Shown one piece after another: positions 8,317 through 15,822 of a stretch of DNA of 64,000 nucleotides. Position numbers and translations under genes: made by a program. The stretch comes from Micromonospora sp. WMMD961 (lineage in GTDB: Bacteria; Actinomycetota; Actinomycetes; Mycobacteriales; Micromonosporaceae). The first letter of the stretch is position 1, and each line of letters starts with the position of its first letter. The notes under the pieces were generated by a model. That model was given only the letters and a program-made list of their open reading frames with translations. It made no database searches and was not told where the DNA came from. The DNA is taken from the NCBI RefSeq assembly GCF_029626145.1, contig NZ_JARUBJ010000002.1:1456501-1520500 (forward strand), read 5' to 3'.

Positions 8317-9851
8317 GCTTTCACCGCTAGGTCGTAAGCACTGACGAACTCGCGGGCTGCCGTGGTCGCTCGCCGTGATGTCGCCAGAGTCGAATGCACC
8401 TGTGCAAGATGCCGGGTGATGCGCCCTGAGTTCATCCGGCTTACTGCGGGCAGTGCGTCCAGCGCGATTCGCGCTGCCTCGTTGACGTCGCCTTGCTGGT
8501 ACATCGCCTGAGAGAGGTGGACGGCGTAGTAGACCTGGTTACGTCGATGGCCCGGCGATGGGTTGGCGATGATCTCGCGGAACGATTGAGCGGCACGGCC
8601 GGGTTTGTCTAACTCAAGGTAGGAGAGCCCTTCGATGCCGTTCAGCTCTTGCGAGTTCACGAAGTGAACAAATCCCGGATCATCCTCATGTGTTCCGCGT
8701 TCTAGCTCACGGCGAGCCTTGGTCATTTCGCGACTGAACCCACTCTCGTCCCTCAGTACGGCGTGGGCATGCGCCCTTCGCAGGTGCAGCAACGTGGTGA
8801 GTCGAGGCGTCGCCCATCCGGCAGACACACGCAGCGCGGCTTCGGCACAATGCAGTGCCTCGCCGGGCTGACTCTCCCGAAGCAGCATCGATAGCTGGGT
8901 CAGCGCCCGCACTTCTACGCGAGGGTCATCGGCGATGCGGGCCCGGGTGATGGCCTCGTTCAGGTACGGCCTGGCTTCTGGCCGGCGGTCGGCATCGATA
9001 GCGAGCCACGCGGCTTGGATGCCGAGATCAGCCAGGGCGCTTTGAAGAGCGTCGCCAACGGCTCTGCTGTAGTTCGAGCTCGCCGCCCAGGTCGATAGCC
9101 TGGTGTGCACGTGGATAGCGACGTCACACAGTTGGTCGGCGCCGACTGCCGCATCGGCCCGTCGGAGATCTTCCACCAGCGAGGTGGCCAGTCGTACCTG
9201 CTCCATGCCGATATTCGCCGGGTCGGCAGAGCCCGTGAGCAGGTAGGGGTGACCGGCTGCGGCGAGTCCCGCGAGCGCGGCCATTGCGTTGAAGCGTCGC
9301 CGGTCCGTAGCGCCACCCCCTTCGGTTGGTGCCTCCTCCACGGTAACCGCCATGGCCGGGACTTCACCCTGCTCAGCTTGAGGGGCGTCGTGTGTGCGAC
9401 CGGGCGCGCGATTCCGGATTTGAAAGGGCTGGTCAGGAAGACCGAACCACAGGCAAGACGCCGGTATCCGAAGGATCTGCGCCCAGTGCGCGAGTCGGTC
9501 CAGGTGCACGAGCGGCGGCCCGTTCTCCACTCGACTGAGCTGTGCCTGCGTGATGCTCAGCCAACTCGCGACCACGGTCTGCGGCAAAGCGACGCGGCCG
9601 TGGTACGGGTGAGACCGGTAAGCCCTGATGAGCCGCCCGAGATGTCGCTCGGCCAAGGCCTGCCGGACCGGCTCGTGGTCCCAGAAACTGGCCGGCACCA
9701 CCGGCGGTGCGCTCAGACGATCACGCTCGGCAGCCTGGCAGGGAGCACATCGCCCGCTGTCGTTGTCGCGAGCCAGGCGCCCGCCGCACCGGGGGCAGTT
9801 CGCATGTGTCACCGGCGGCTCCGTCCGTCTCGCCTCATCGAGCCTATTCAT
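8313..9851 (-). CDS. XRE-type regulator with zinc ribbon and TPR-like C-terminus
   Basis: 512 residues. The N-terminus has a CxxC-x(12)-CxxC zinc ribbon (CPRCGG ... CAPC at about 19-38). A helix-turn-helix follows at about 70-130 (LPQTVVASWLSITQAQLSRVENG), and from about 190 onward there is a long alpha-helical TPR-like region (RPYLNEAITRARI, ALTQLSMLLRES, GLSYLELDKPGRAAQSF). This architecture is common in streptomycete and micromonosporal regulators that sit beside small modifying enzymes. It is likely a peptide- or metabolite-sensing repressor or activator of itself and the coupled GNAT gene. The ATG at 9851 lacks a strong ribosome site. Confidence 0.8.
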   Translation of the reverse strand: MNRLDEARRTEPPVTHANCPRCGGRLARDNDSGRCAPCQAAERDRLSAPPVVPASFWDHEPVRQALAERHLGRLIRAYRSHPYHGRVALPQTVVASWLSITQAQLSRVENGPPLVHLDRLAHWAQILRIPASCLWFGLPDQPFQIRNRAPGRTHDAPQAEQGEVPAMAVTVEEAPTEGGGATDRRRFNAMAALAGLAAAGHPYLLTGSADPANIGMEQVRLATSLVEDLRRADAAVGADQLCDVAIHVHTRLSTWAASSNYSRAVGDALQSALADLGIQAAWLAIDADRRPEARPYLNEAITRARIADDPRVEVRALTQLSMLLRESQPGEALHCAEAALRVSAGWATPRLTTLLHLRRAHAHAVLRDESGFSREMTKARRELERGTHEDDPGFVHFVNSQELNGIEGLSYLELDKPGRAAQSFREIIANPSPGHRRNQVYYAVHLSQAMYQQGDVNEAARIALDALPAVSRMNSGRITRHLAQVHSTLATSRRATTAAREFVSAYDLAVKA

Positions 9852-9912
9852 TGAACAGGCTGCGTGGAGGGTTGGTATACGTGAGACGCATATCCGGGGT
9901 GACAGCAGTTGC

Positions 9913-10422
9913 TCAAGCCGGGCGTACCAACCGCAACGTCTCGATGACCACGCCCCATCGCTCTGGTGAGTTCAGCGGTTTCCCGTCCGCCACGACCACG
10001 CCGGCAGCGCGCAGCACCTCCAGGTGACCCGCGTACGCCGGATGCGCCGCCAACTCGTCCTTGGTGTGCGGGAACGCGATGATCGGCAGTCCCGCTCCCA
10101 GTGATTCGTTGAGGACGCCGAGCGCCAGTGTGTCGTTGATGCCCAGCGCCCACTTCGTCACCGTGTTGAACGTGACCGGCGCGGCCACCACCACGTCAGC
10201 CGGAGGATGCGGCTCGGGGTCGCCGGGCATGCGCCACTCGACGCGTACCAGATAACCGGTTTTGTTCTGGAGCGCCTCCCGGTCGAGCCACGGCGCGGCG
10301 GTCGGGCTGACGATCATGCACACCTGCCACCCGTCGGCGATCAGTAGATCGACCAACTCGTGGATGTGTTCCGCCGGGCCCGCGGCGCAGACGACCAGAT
10401 ACAGCACCGGACGTTCCGTCAT
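9913..10422 (-). CDS. Flavoprotein of the HFCD (PPC decarboxylase-like) family
   Basis: 169 residues. It has the Rossmann-like fold of homo-oligomeric flavin-containing Cys decarboxylases (EpiD/CoaC type): LYLVVCAAGPAEHIHELVDLLIADGWQV at the N-terminus, the PADVVVAAPVTFNTVTKWALGINDTLA phosphate/FMN segment, then PIIAFPHTKDELAAHPAY. It is half the size of CoaBC and lacks the CoaB domain, so it is not the housekeeping enzyme. It probably binds FMN. It lies 61 bp upstream of the XRE regulator on the same strand, an arrangement often seen in actinobacteria, but its reaction is unknown. Confidence 0.8.
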   Translation of the reverse strand: MTERPVLYLVVCAAGPAEHIHELVDLLIADGWQVCMIVSPTAAPWLDREALQNKTGYLVRVEWRMPGDPEPHPPADVVVAAPVTFNTVTKWALGINDTLALGVLNESLGAGLPIIAFPHTKDELAAHPAYAGHLEVLRAAGVVVADGKPLNSPERWGVVIETLRLVRPA

Positions 10423-10643
10423 GCCCGCAGTCTGCCCGACTCGGCGGAGGCGTGGTCGAGCGCATACCGATTCCGCATGCCGCCCACGATCACCGTGACA
10501 TGCCGTATCGCCTGGTCAAGCGCGAGAGTCGACGCATGGCCCGGGGCGGGTGCTCGGTCCTGGAGTTGCGCCGGCCCCCGTAACGGCGCAGCTTTCCCCG
10601 CCCGCCCCGGTGCCACTCAACTCGTCACCATCCTGGAGCCGCC
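10423..10643. other. Intergenic region between divergent flavoprotein and globin-reductase genes
   Basis: 221 bp between two divergent start codons. It is GC-rich. I see no gene and no clear inverted repeat. It must contain both promoters, but I could not pick out convincing -35/-10 pairs. Confidence 0.3.
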
Positions 10644-11723
10644 ATGCCCACCCTGACCGCCGCCTGGGCTTCGGTCGACGATCGGGCCGCCGGTGACTTC
10701 TGGTGCACACTCGAAGACCGCCAGCCCGGCCTGCTTCCGCACCGGGACGCGCCGCTGTTCTTCACCGCGTTGGGCCGCCTCGCGGTCGGCGGCGACGACC
10801 CGGCGAACCGGGCGGCGCTGCTCAGGGTGCTCGGCCGCGCGTACCGTCACTTCGACCTGCTCCCGCACGCCACCACCATCGGCGACGCGCTGCTCGCGAC
10901 AGTCGCCCGCCACGTCCACCCACTGTGGACGCCGCAGCTCGCCGCCACCGCCGAGCGCGCCCTGCGCCGATCCACAGACGCCGTGCGCCGCGCCGCCAGA
11001 CAGGCCGGCGACGGCTCGGCCTGGTGGCACGTCCAGGTGATCGGCCACGACCGGCCGTCTCCCGACATCGCCATCCTGACGGTACGTCCCTGGCGGCGAC
11101 TGCCCTTCCAGCCAGGTCAGGCCGTGCCGGTCTGCACACCCCGCCTGCCCGGGCACTGGCGCTGGCTCTCACCAGCCAACGCCCCACGCGCCGATGGCAC
11201 CGTCGAGCTGCACGTCCGCGCCGTGCCCGGCGGCACCGTCTCCCACGACCTGGTTCATCGGGTACGCCCCGGCGAGCTGCTCTGGCTCGGCCCGCCCGTC
11301 GACACCGGGCTGAGCCTCGACCCGGCGAGCACCAACGATCTGCTGCTCGTCGCCGGTGGCACCGGCCTGGCACCACTGCGCGCCCTGGTCGAGCAGGTCG
11401 CCGCCGCACCGGACGGTCGACGGGTGACGCTTGTCGTCGGCGCGCGCACGTTCACCGACCTGTACGACGCGATCGCACTCGACAAGCTGCAATGCGCCCA
11501 CGACTGGCTGACCATCGTGCCGGCGCTCTCCGACGACCTCTGCGCCGAGCCGGCCGAGCGGGGCGACGCCCTAAGCATCGCTCTCGATCAGTATCAGCCT
11601 GGCCAGGACATCTACCTCTGCGGCCCGCCCGCGATGCTGGCCAATGCGCGGCTACGGCTGTGTACCCTCGGCATCCCCGTCGCGCGCATCCACCTGCCCA
11701 GGGCGCCAGAGGGTCGGGAATAG
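10644..11723 (+). CDS. Globin-FAD/NAD(P)H oxidoreductase (flavohaemoglobin-like)
   Basis: 359 residues. The N-terminal 130 form a globin-like helical domain; RAYRHFDLLPHATTIGDALLATV lines up with the flavohaemoglobin proximal-histidine segment, giving His69 as the likely haem ligand. An FAD-binding barrel at about 135-235 has FQPGQAVPVC and RWLSPANAP, a variant of the RxYS flavin motif. The NAD(P) domain has VAGGTGLAPLRAL at about 240 and a C-terminal YLCGPPAML. These enzymes oxidise nitric oxide or reduce oxygen-type ligands. A GGAG lies ten bases before the ATG. The gene stands alone and ends at a strong hairpin. Confidence 0.85.
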   Translation: MPTLTAAWASVDDRAAGDFWCTLEDRQPGLLPHRDAPLFFTALGRLAVGGDDPANRAALLRVLGRAYRHFDLLPHATTIGDALLATVARHVHPLWTPQLAATAERALRRSTDAVRRAARQAGDGSAWWHVQVIGHDRPSPDIAILTVRPWRRLPFQPGQAVPVCTPRLPGHWRWLSPANAPRADGTVELHVRAVPGGTVSHDLVHRVRPGELLWLGPPVDTGLSLDPASTNDLLLVAGGTGLAPLRALVEQVAAAPDGRRVTLVVGARTFTDLYDAIALDKLQCAHDWLTIVPALSDDLCAEPAERGDALSIALDQYQPGQDIYLCGPPAMLANARLRLCTLGIPVARIHLPRAPEGRE

Positions 11724-11733
11724 TTCGCCGAGA

Positions 11734-11779
11734 AGCGTGATGCCGGTGAGGCATCAAGATGACTCACCAGCATCACGCT
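11734..11779. terminator. Hairpin terminator between convergent genes
   Basis: Arms 11734-11750 and 11763-11779 (AGCGTGATGCCGGTGAG and its complement with one mismatch) form a 17-bp stem with a 12-nt loop. It lies between the ends of the globin reductase (+) and the CBM3 protein (-), so it can serve both. There is no T-run, as is usual in actinobacteria. Confidence 0.75.
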
Positions 11780-11827
11780 CGTCAGGACCAAGCCTGCCGG
11801 ACCCGGGTCACACCCCCCGGCGCGCGG

Positions 11828-12715
11828 TCAGGTGTTCGTGTCGCCGAACTCGCGTACCCCGTCGACGTCAAGCGTGATCCGCCCGTTCTCGGTCCACTGG
11901 CCGGTGGCGGCGAGCCAACTCGGGTCGTCGCGCTCGTCGATGGTGCTCCAGCTGTGCCGGTGATGCCGTAGCTGGATCGGCCCTGTCGACTGGCCCGGCG
12001 CGAGCGTCCCACCGGTGAAGGTCAGCTCCACCCAACCGGGGACGGCAGTGCCCGGCGGGGGATACGGCGGCGCCGGTGTCGACATCGCCGACGGCGGCCC
12101 GCCCGGTGGGACGAAGAACTGCACGGTCTGGCGGATCCGGTCGCAGCCCAGCGCCGCCCAGTCGCAGTTCGGCACCAGCGAGGTGTTGCCGCCCTCGAAG
12201 CGCAGGTGGTAGCGCACCTGCACAGTGCTCAGGTCGAGCGGCCCGGTGCCCGTGTTGGTGACCCGCAGGAGGTGCTGGATCTGGTTGTTCGTCGGGGACC
12301 AGTCGAGATTGAGGTAGCTGACCGTCGCGCGGCCGCTGGCCGTGCGCACTGTGGTGGCGGCCGAGGAGTCGGAGTAGCCGCCGAGCGCGCGGGCGGCAAC
12401 CGCGATGCGGTACGTCGTGCCGGGCGCCAGGTCGGTCAGCGTGATCGTGGTGTCCACTGTGGTGCCGAGCCAGCGGTACGTGTTGGGGCCCAGTGGCACC
12501 TGCACCTCGTAGTTGATGGGCTGACCGGTGCCCTGCCCGTCGACCCAGGTGGACGGCGCCCAGGTGAGCGTGAGCTGGTGAGGTTCGTTGACCACCACCG
12601 TCGGGCTGCCAGGGGTGCTGATCGCCGGGCCGTCGTCGGCATGGGCGACGCTGACGGCGAGCAGGCTCGCCAGCGCGGCGACGGCTACGACGGCGATGGC
12701 GCGGCGAGGGGACAT
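11828..12715 (-). CDS. Secreted fibronectin III-CBM3 protein
   Basis: 295 residues from the ATG at 12715. The signal peptide is MSPRRAIAVVAVAALASLLAVSVAHADD. A fibronectin type III domain at about 35-125 (HQLTLTWAPSTW ... LAPGTTYRIAVAARAL) is followed by a family 3 carbohydrate-binding module at about 135-295 (NNQIQHLLRVTNTGTGPLDLSTVQVRYHLRF, then WVELTFTGGTLAPGQSTGPIQLR and DERDDPSW). CBM3 binds crystalline cellulose or chitin. No catalytic domain is present, so it is an orphan binding protein, perhaps a surface or scaffold adhesin. The start is supported by a TAGCAT box seven bases upstream (leaderless); a longer frame to 12814 is unlikely. Confidence 0.85.
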   Translation of the reverse strand: MSPRRAIAVVAVAALASLLAVSVAHADDGPAISTPGSPTVVVNEPHQLTLTWAPSTWVDGQGTGQPINYEVQVPLGPNTYRWLGTTVDTTITLTDLAPGTTYRIAVAARALGGYSDSSAATTVRTASGRATVSYLNLDWSPTNNQIQHLLRVTNTGTGPLDLSTVQVRYHLRFEGGNTSLVPNCDWAALGCDRIRQTVQFFVPPGGPPSAMSTPAPPYPPPGTAVPGWVELTFTGGTLAPGQSTGPIQLRHHRHSWSTIDERDDPSWLAATGQWTENGRITLDVDGVREFGDTNT

Positions 12716-12722
12716 GAGGCGA

Positions 12723-12728
12723 ATGCTA
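12723..12728 (-). promoter_or_regulatory. -10 box of leaderless CBM3 gene
   Basis: TAGCAT on the minus strand, seven bases before the ATG at 12715, with no Shine-Dalgarno sequence. The transcript would begin at or beside the start codon. Confidence 0.6.
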
Positions 12729-12885
12729 GGGCCGTGCCCGCAAAACCGATAGTCAACAGTCAATATGTGGTTCGCCGGCAACTGGTCCGACACGGCGTAC
12801 GCCATCTGCGCCACGGCGTAGCGACGAGTGTTACGTGTGGCCGCCCCGGCGCTTCGGGGGCGGCCACACCGGCTGACTGGTCGGC

Positions 12886-13107
12886 TCAGGAGCTGCCTTG
12901 CCGCTGGATCCGCCCGTCGCCCGAGACCTTGGCCCGGCCCAGGTCGCGTTCGGTGCCGGCCGGGCCGGTCGCGGTACGGCGGTGCCGTTGGTCGGGCGAG
13001 TGCTCCACGGTCGAGCCCTGGCGGCCCGGAGCGCCGCTGCCCGGATGCCGCCGCCCACGTGCCGATTCGCCGCCGCTGTCGTGTTTGTTCTGCTTGTGGC
13101 TACCCAT
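12886..13107 (-). CDS. Small basic, Gly/Gln/Arg-rich hypothetical protein
   Basis: 73 residues (MGSHKQNKHDSGGESARGRR ...), strongly hydrophilic, with many H, K, R, Q and G and no hydrophobic core. It looks intrinsically disordered, like small nucleic-acid-associated or spore-type proteins, but I do not recognise a family. It sits in an otherwise empty 460-bp gap. The ATG at 13107 has no clear ribosome site, and an in-frame ATG at 13128 exists. The unusual lysine/glutamine use at the N-terminus makes it look more like a real gene than a shadow frame. Confidence 0.4.
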   Translation of the reverse strand: MGSHKQNKHDSGGESARGRRHPGSGAPGRQGSTVEHSPDQRHRRTATGPAGTERDLGRAKVSGDGRIQRQGSS

Positions 13108-13176
13108 GGATCGCGCGTACCCGGTCACTGTGCGGCTAGTCCTGAGCCTTCGTCAGCGCCACGGGAGCGAGCGGAC

Positions 13177-14028
13177 TCACGGATTCCAGTAGACGAGGAC
13201 GCTGGCCTGGTCGAAGCGTCGATCCCTCAGGTCGGCACGCTGGATCACCCAGTGGATGCTCGCGCCGCCCTGTCTGCCGCCGTGGAACTCGGCCAGCAGA
13301 ACCCAGTCACCATGGTCCGGTGGCCCACCACCGCGCACCGGCCCGTCGTGGCCGGACCAGCCCGAGGGGTTGGCGCCCAACCAGGCGGGGTTGAAGCCGT
13401 TGCAGTCAGTGCCGTAGCCGCCCAACAGTAGCGGCGTCCAGCCTCGACGGGAGAACGGGCCGTCCGGCACTTTGCCAAGGACGTCCTGCCACACCTTGGT
13501 CATCTCTTCGAACGGGGGATCTCCCGGCAGCGGCGGTGACCACGGGGGCCCCGGGATCGTCTTGACGTAGGGAAGCGAGATGTCGACCGTGAGGTGCAGA
13601 TCGCCCTGGGGGATCTTCGCGTAGACCTCGGCACACTCCTCGTCGTCCGGGGTGAAGCCCGGCGGATACTGTTCTCGCTCATCGACGGCGACGCCCGCCG
13701 GCACGTACATCACCTCGCCGTAGCCGTCTTCTTCGGGCCAGCCGAACAGCAGCAGTTGGCCGTCGGCCGGTAGCGGAAGGTCGGTCAGGTCCGCCGGAAG
13801 GGCAGCGCAGTCGATGGTGGCGATCAAGGGAAACCTGGGGTCCTCGGCGTCGGCCGGGAGCATGACCGGCCCACGGAGGGCGCCCACGACCGGCCCGTCA
13901 CCCTGCTGTGTCAGGAGCGCAGACGGGCGGGCGAGCTCCAGCCAGCGCTCCACGTCGGCGGCGGGGATGTCGCGGCGCAGCGCCTCGGCGCGGACCTGAT
14001 CGAGGATCTTCACGTTTCGGGAAAGCAT
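13177..14028 (-). CDS. DUF1963 (YwqG-like) protein
   Basis: 283 residues. The family pattern is clear: PLIATIDCAALPADLTDLPLPADGQLLLFGWPE, a middle CAEVYAKIPQGDLHLTVDISLP, and HLLGG/GWTPLLLGGYGTD followed by DWVLLAEFHGGRQGGASIHWVIQRADLRDRRFDQASVLVYWNP. DUF1963 proteins are cytoplasmic beta-rich proteins of unknown function. The ATG at 14028 has TACGGT six bases upstream, which supports a leaderless start here rather than the longer frame to 14223. It diverges from the OGG-like gene. Confidence 0.8.
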   Translation of the reverse strand: MLSRNVKILDQVRAEALRRDIPAADVERWLELARPSALLTQQGDGPVVGALRGPVMLPADAEDPRFPLIATIDCAALPADLTDLPLPADGQLLLFGWPEEDGYGEVMYVPAGVAVDEREQYPPGFTPDDEECAEVYAKIPQGDLHLTVDISLPYVKTIPGPPWSPPLPGDPPFEEMTKVWQDVLGKVPDGPFSRRGWTPLLLGGYGTDCNGFNPAWLGANPSGWSGHDGPVRGGGPPDHGDWVLLAEFHGGRQGGASIHWVIQRADLRDRRFDQASVLVYWNP

Positions 14029-14034
14029 GGGAGC

Positions 14035-14040
14035 ACCGTA
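14035..14040 (-). promoter_or_regulatory. -10 box of leaderless DUF1963 gene
   Basis: TACGGT on the minus strand, six bases before the ATG at 14028; no ribosome site is present. Confidence 0.55.
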
Positions 14041-14156
14041 GGTCAACCGTGCGACGTTCACGGACCCGCCGGATATTGGCCGTCCGGAAGGCAGGCGCCC
14101 CTGCGATCGATACCGCGATTTGCCGTCCGCGGGCGGCGTGTGGGAGCACCCGGCCA

Positions 14157-14162
14157 TAGCGT
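14157..14162 (+). promoter_or_regulatory. -10 box of leaderless OGG-like gene
   Basis: TAGCGT seven bases before the ATG at 14170, facing the DUF1963 promoter in the same intergenic space; no Shine-Dalgarno sequence. Confidence 0.6.
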
Positions 14163-14169
14163 CCGAACC

Positions 14170-14844
14170 ATGGAGTTCCGCGAGCGCGCGATCTTGAGGG
14201 AGGCGGCCGTGCAGGCGACGCAAGGTGTGGTGTTACCGGGCGAGCGAACCCCGGTCACTGTGCACACCGACCGCTGGCGGGCTGGGCTACCGCCGGGCGC
14301 GTGGCCCGCCGGCCTTCCGGCGAACGGCCAGCTCTGGCGGCGCGACGTCTTCGCGGTCGCCGACGCCTACCGGGCCGGGTCCGCGAGCCCACGGCAACTG
14401 CTGACCGCCGTGCTGGTCTGGGCCTACGGACCCATCGGGTACGGCCCGTGGCGTGCCGCCAGGTCACTCGACGCCGACCCGGACGGCAACCGCCTGGCGT
14501 ACGCGCTGGAAGGGGTGGCCACGCCAGCACCCGACGAGGCCGCGCTGGGTACGGCGTACCGCCGCTTCCGCGACCCCGACCACGCTCGTCTGCCGTGGTT
14601 GGGGCCGGGCCTGTGCACGAAGGTCCTCTACTTTGCTGGCTACCGGCGCGGGGTGGGCGGTGTGCAGCCGTTGATCCTCGACCGTGTCGTGGCCAGCCAT
14701 CTCCCCGCTGAGGCGGGGGTCGGCCGCGGCAACGGGTGGTCATCCGAGGAGTGGCTGGCCTACCTGCGGTGGGCGGCCGAGCAGGCTCGGGTCAGGGAAG
14801 TGGAGCCGGACGCGGTGGAGATGGCGGTCGTGCCCGACCGGTGA
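14170..14844 (+). CDS. 8-oxoguanine glycosylase OGG-fold-like protein
   Basis: 224 residues (MEFRERAILREAAVQ). The middle, LLTAVLVWAYGPIGYGPWRA followed by RRFRDPDHARLPWLGPGLCTKVLYFAGY, resembles the helix-hairpin-helix region of OGG/HhH-GPD DNA glycosylases: a hairpin LGPGLCTKVLYF in which the lysine would sit near the catalytic position. The C-terminus GWSSEEWLAYLRWAAEQAR is typical of actinobacterial OGG-fold proteins. DNA-repair activity is inference; the family is little studied. The start is set by the TAGCGT box. It ends only 5 bp from the convergent DUF4180 gene. Confidence 0.6.
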   Translation: MEFRERAILREAAVQATQGVVLPGERTPVTVHTDRWRAGLPPGAWPAGLPANGQLWRRDVFAVADAYRAGSASPRQLLTAVLVWAYGPIGYGPWRAARSLDADPDGNRLAYALEGVATPAPDEAALGTAYRRFRDPDHARLPWLGPGLCTKVLYFAGYRRGVGGVQPLILDRVVASHLPAEAGVGRGNGWSSEEWLAYLRWAAEQARVREVEPDAVEMAVVPDR

Positions 14845-14849
14845 GAGGG

Positions 14850-15218
14850 CTATCGGGCGGCGCGGAGACGGGTGTCCAGCGCGTCGAGGTCGTCAACGAA
14901 CCAGATCTGCCCACCCTGGTTCGACTCGTGCACCAGGGCGCGCAACGCGGAGCTCTCCGCAAGCTGCGCCGAGATGTCGCCGACGACGGCCAACCGCACC
15001 CGGTAGTTGACGAACTTCTGCATCACGTCGCCGGCGAAGCGGGTGCCCAGCGAGAAGAAGCGCTGGTCGAGCCGGTTGGCCGGGACGGCCACCACCTGGG
15101 CGCCGAGGAACGCCGCGCCGATCAGGTCCAGCGCGTCCTGCTCGGTGGCCAGTGGTGGGCCGTCGGGGTCGCAGACCAGCACCGGCACGCCGCCGCGTTC
15201 GTGGATCTGGTCAGGCAT
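14850..15218 (-). CDS. DUF4180-domain protein
   Basis: 122 residues. The DUF4180 pattern is evident: DGPPLATEQDALDLIGAAFLGAQVVAVPANRLDQRFFSLGTRFAGDVMQKFVNYRVRLAVVGDIS, then SNQGGQIWFVDDLDAL at the end. These small alpha/beta proteins resemble STAS-like folds and usually sit next to a transcriptional regulator. The ATG at 15218 has GGGAGGT upstream and overlaps the excisionase-type gene by 8 nt, so the two are co-translated. The function is unknown; the pairing suggests a partner or antagonist of the regulator. Confidence 0.8.
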   Translation of the reverse strand: MPDQIHERGGVPVLVCDPDGPPLATEQDALDLIGAAFLGAQVVAVPANRLDQRFFSLGTRFAGDVMQKFVNYRVRLAVVGDISAQLAESSALRALVHESNQGGQIWFVDDLDALDTRLRAAR

Positions 15219-15663
15219 CGGAGACCTCCCGGTCGAGCAGGCCGTTGTCGGCGTTGAGGACGGCGTCGAGCAGGTGCAGCAACTCGGCGGTGGCGGCCGG
15301 GCCACCCAGGATGATGATTTTCATGCGGTGGCGTTCCTCGTCGTGCACCGTCTGCACCCTCAGCGGCCGGGCCTGGTCGTGGCCGGTGTTGGCGCTGGTG
15401 AGCACGAGCGTGCCGAGCCGGTCGGCGGCGGCTCGGTCTACACCATCGATCTGCACGATGCTCGACACCTCCGCCTGGCCCCTGCCCGGGCTGACGGCCG
15501 GAGCCTGCCCGGTCAGGGCGTCGAGATCGCTGGCGGCGATCCGATACTGCTTACCGATCCGCACCGCCCGCAGCCGGCCCGAGCGGATGTAACCCCGCAC
15601 GGTGCGCACGTGCAGGCCGAGCCGGTCCGCGACCTGCTCGACCGAGTACATGTCTTCCTTCAT
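15211..15663 (-). CDS. Excisionase/MerR-like helix-turn-helix protein
   Basis: About 150 residues. The N-terminal 50 form an HTH_17-type winged helix (YSVEQVADRLGLHVRTVRGYIRSGRLRAVRIGKQYRIAASDLDAL). A linker and a C-terminal alpha/beta domain follow (SSIVQIDGVDRAAADRLGTLVLTSANT ... RMKIIILGGPAATAELLHLLDAVLNA). Such proteins bind DNA as small regulators; no integrase is nearby, so a prophage excisionase role is unlikely. Starts at GTG 15666, ATG 15663 or ATG 15651 are all possible; GGGAG precedes the first two. It heads the operon with DUF4180. Confidence 0.8.
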   Translation of the reverse strand: MKEDMYSVEQVADRLGLHVRTVRGYIRSGRLRAVRIGKQYRIAASDLDALTGQAPAVSPGRGQAEVSSIVQIDGVDRAAADRLGTLVLTSANTGHDQARPLRVQTVHDEERHRMKIIILGGPAATAELLHLLDAVLNADNGLLDREVSDA

Positions 15664-15801
15664 CACTCCCTAAACTACCCCTTGCGTGCCTAACAAGCGA
15701 GGATAGGGTCTGATTCGTTTACGACATCAGCTCCATAGGCTTCCCGACCCGGGTGCGCCACCTGCGGCTGCTCGAACAACCCGCCCGCCCCTGTCGGACG
15801 G

Positions 15802-15819
15802 TTCCAGTACCGTCTGGAA
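15802..15819. promoter_or_regulatory. Inverted repeat spanning the -10 box of the AAA-ATPase gene
   Basis: TTCCAG-TACCGT-CTGGAA: perfect 6-bp arms flank a TACCGT box nine bases before the ATG at 15823. A repressor bound here would block the promoter directly. No cognate regulator is identifiable from the sequence. Confidence 0.4.
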
Positions 15820-15822
15820 ACC

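Noticed and set aside
15211..15663. Prophage excisionase
   Set aside because: The HTH is excisionase-like but no integrase, attachment repeat or phage gene is nearby, and the gene is coupled to DUF4180.
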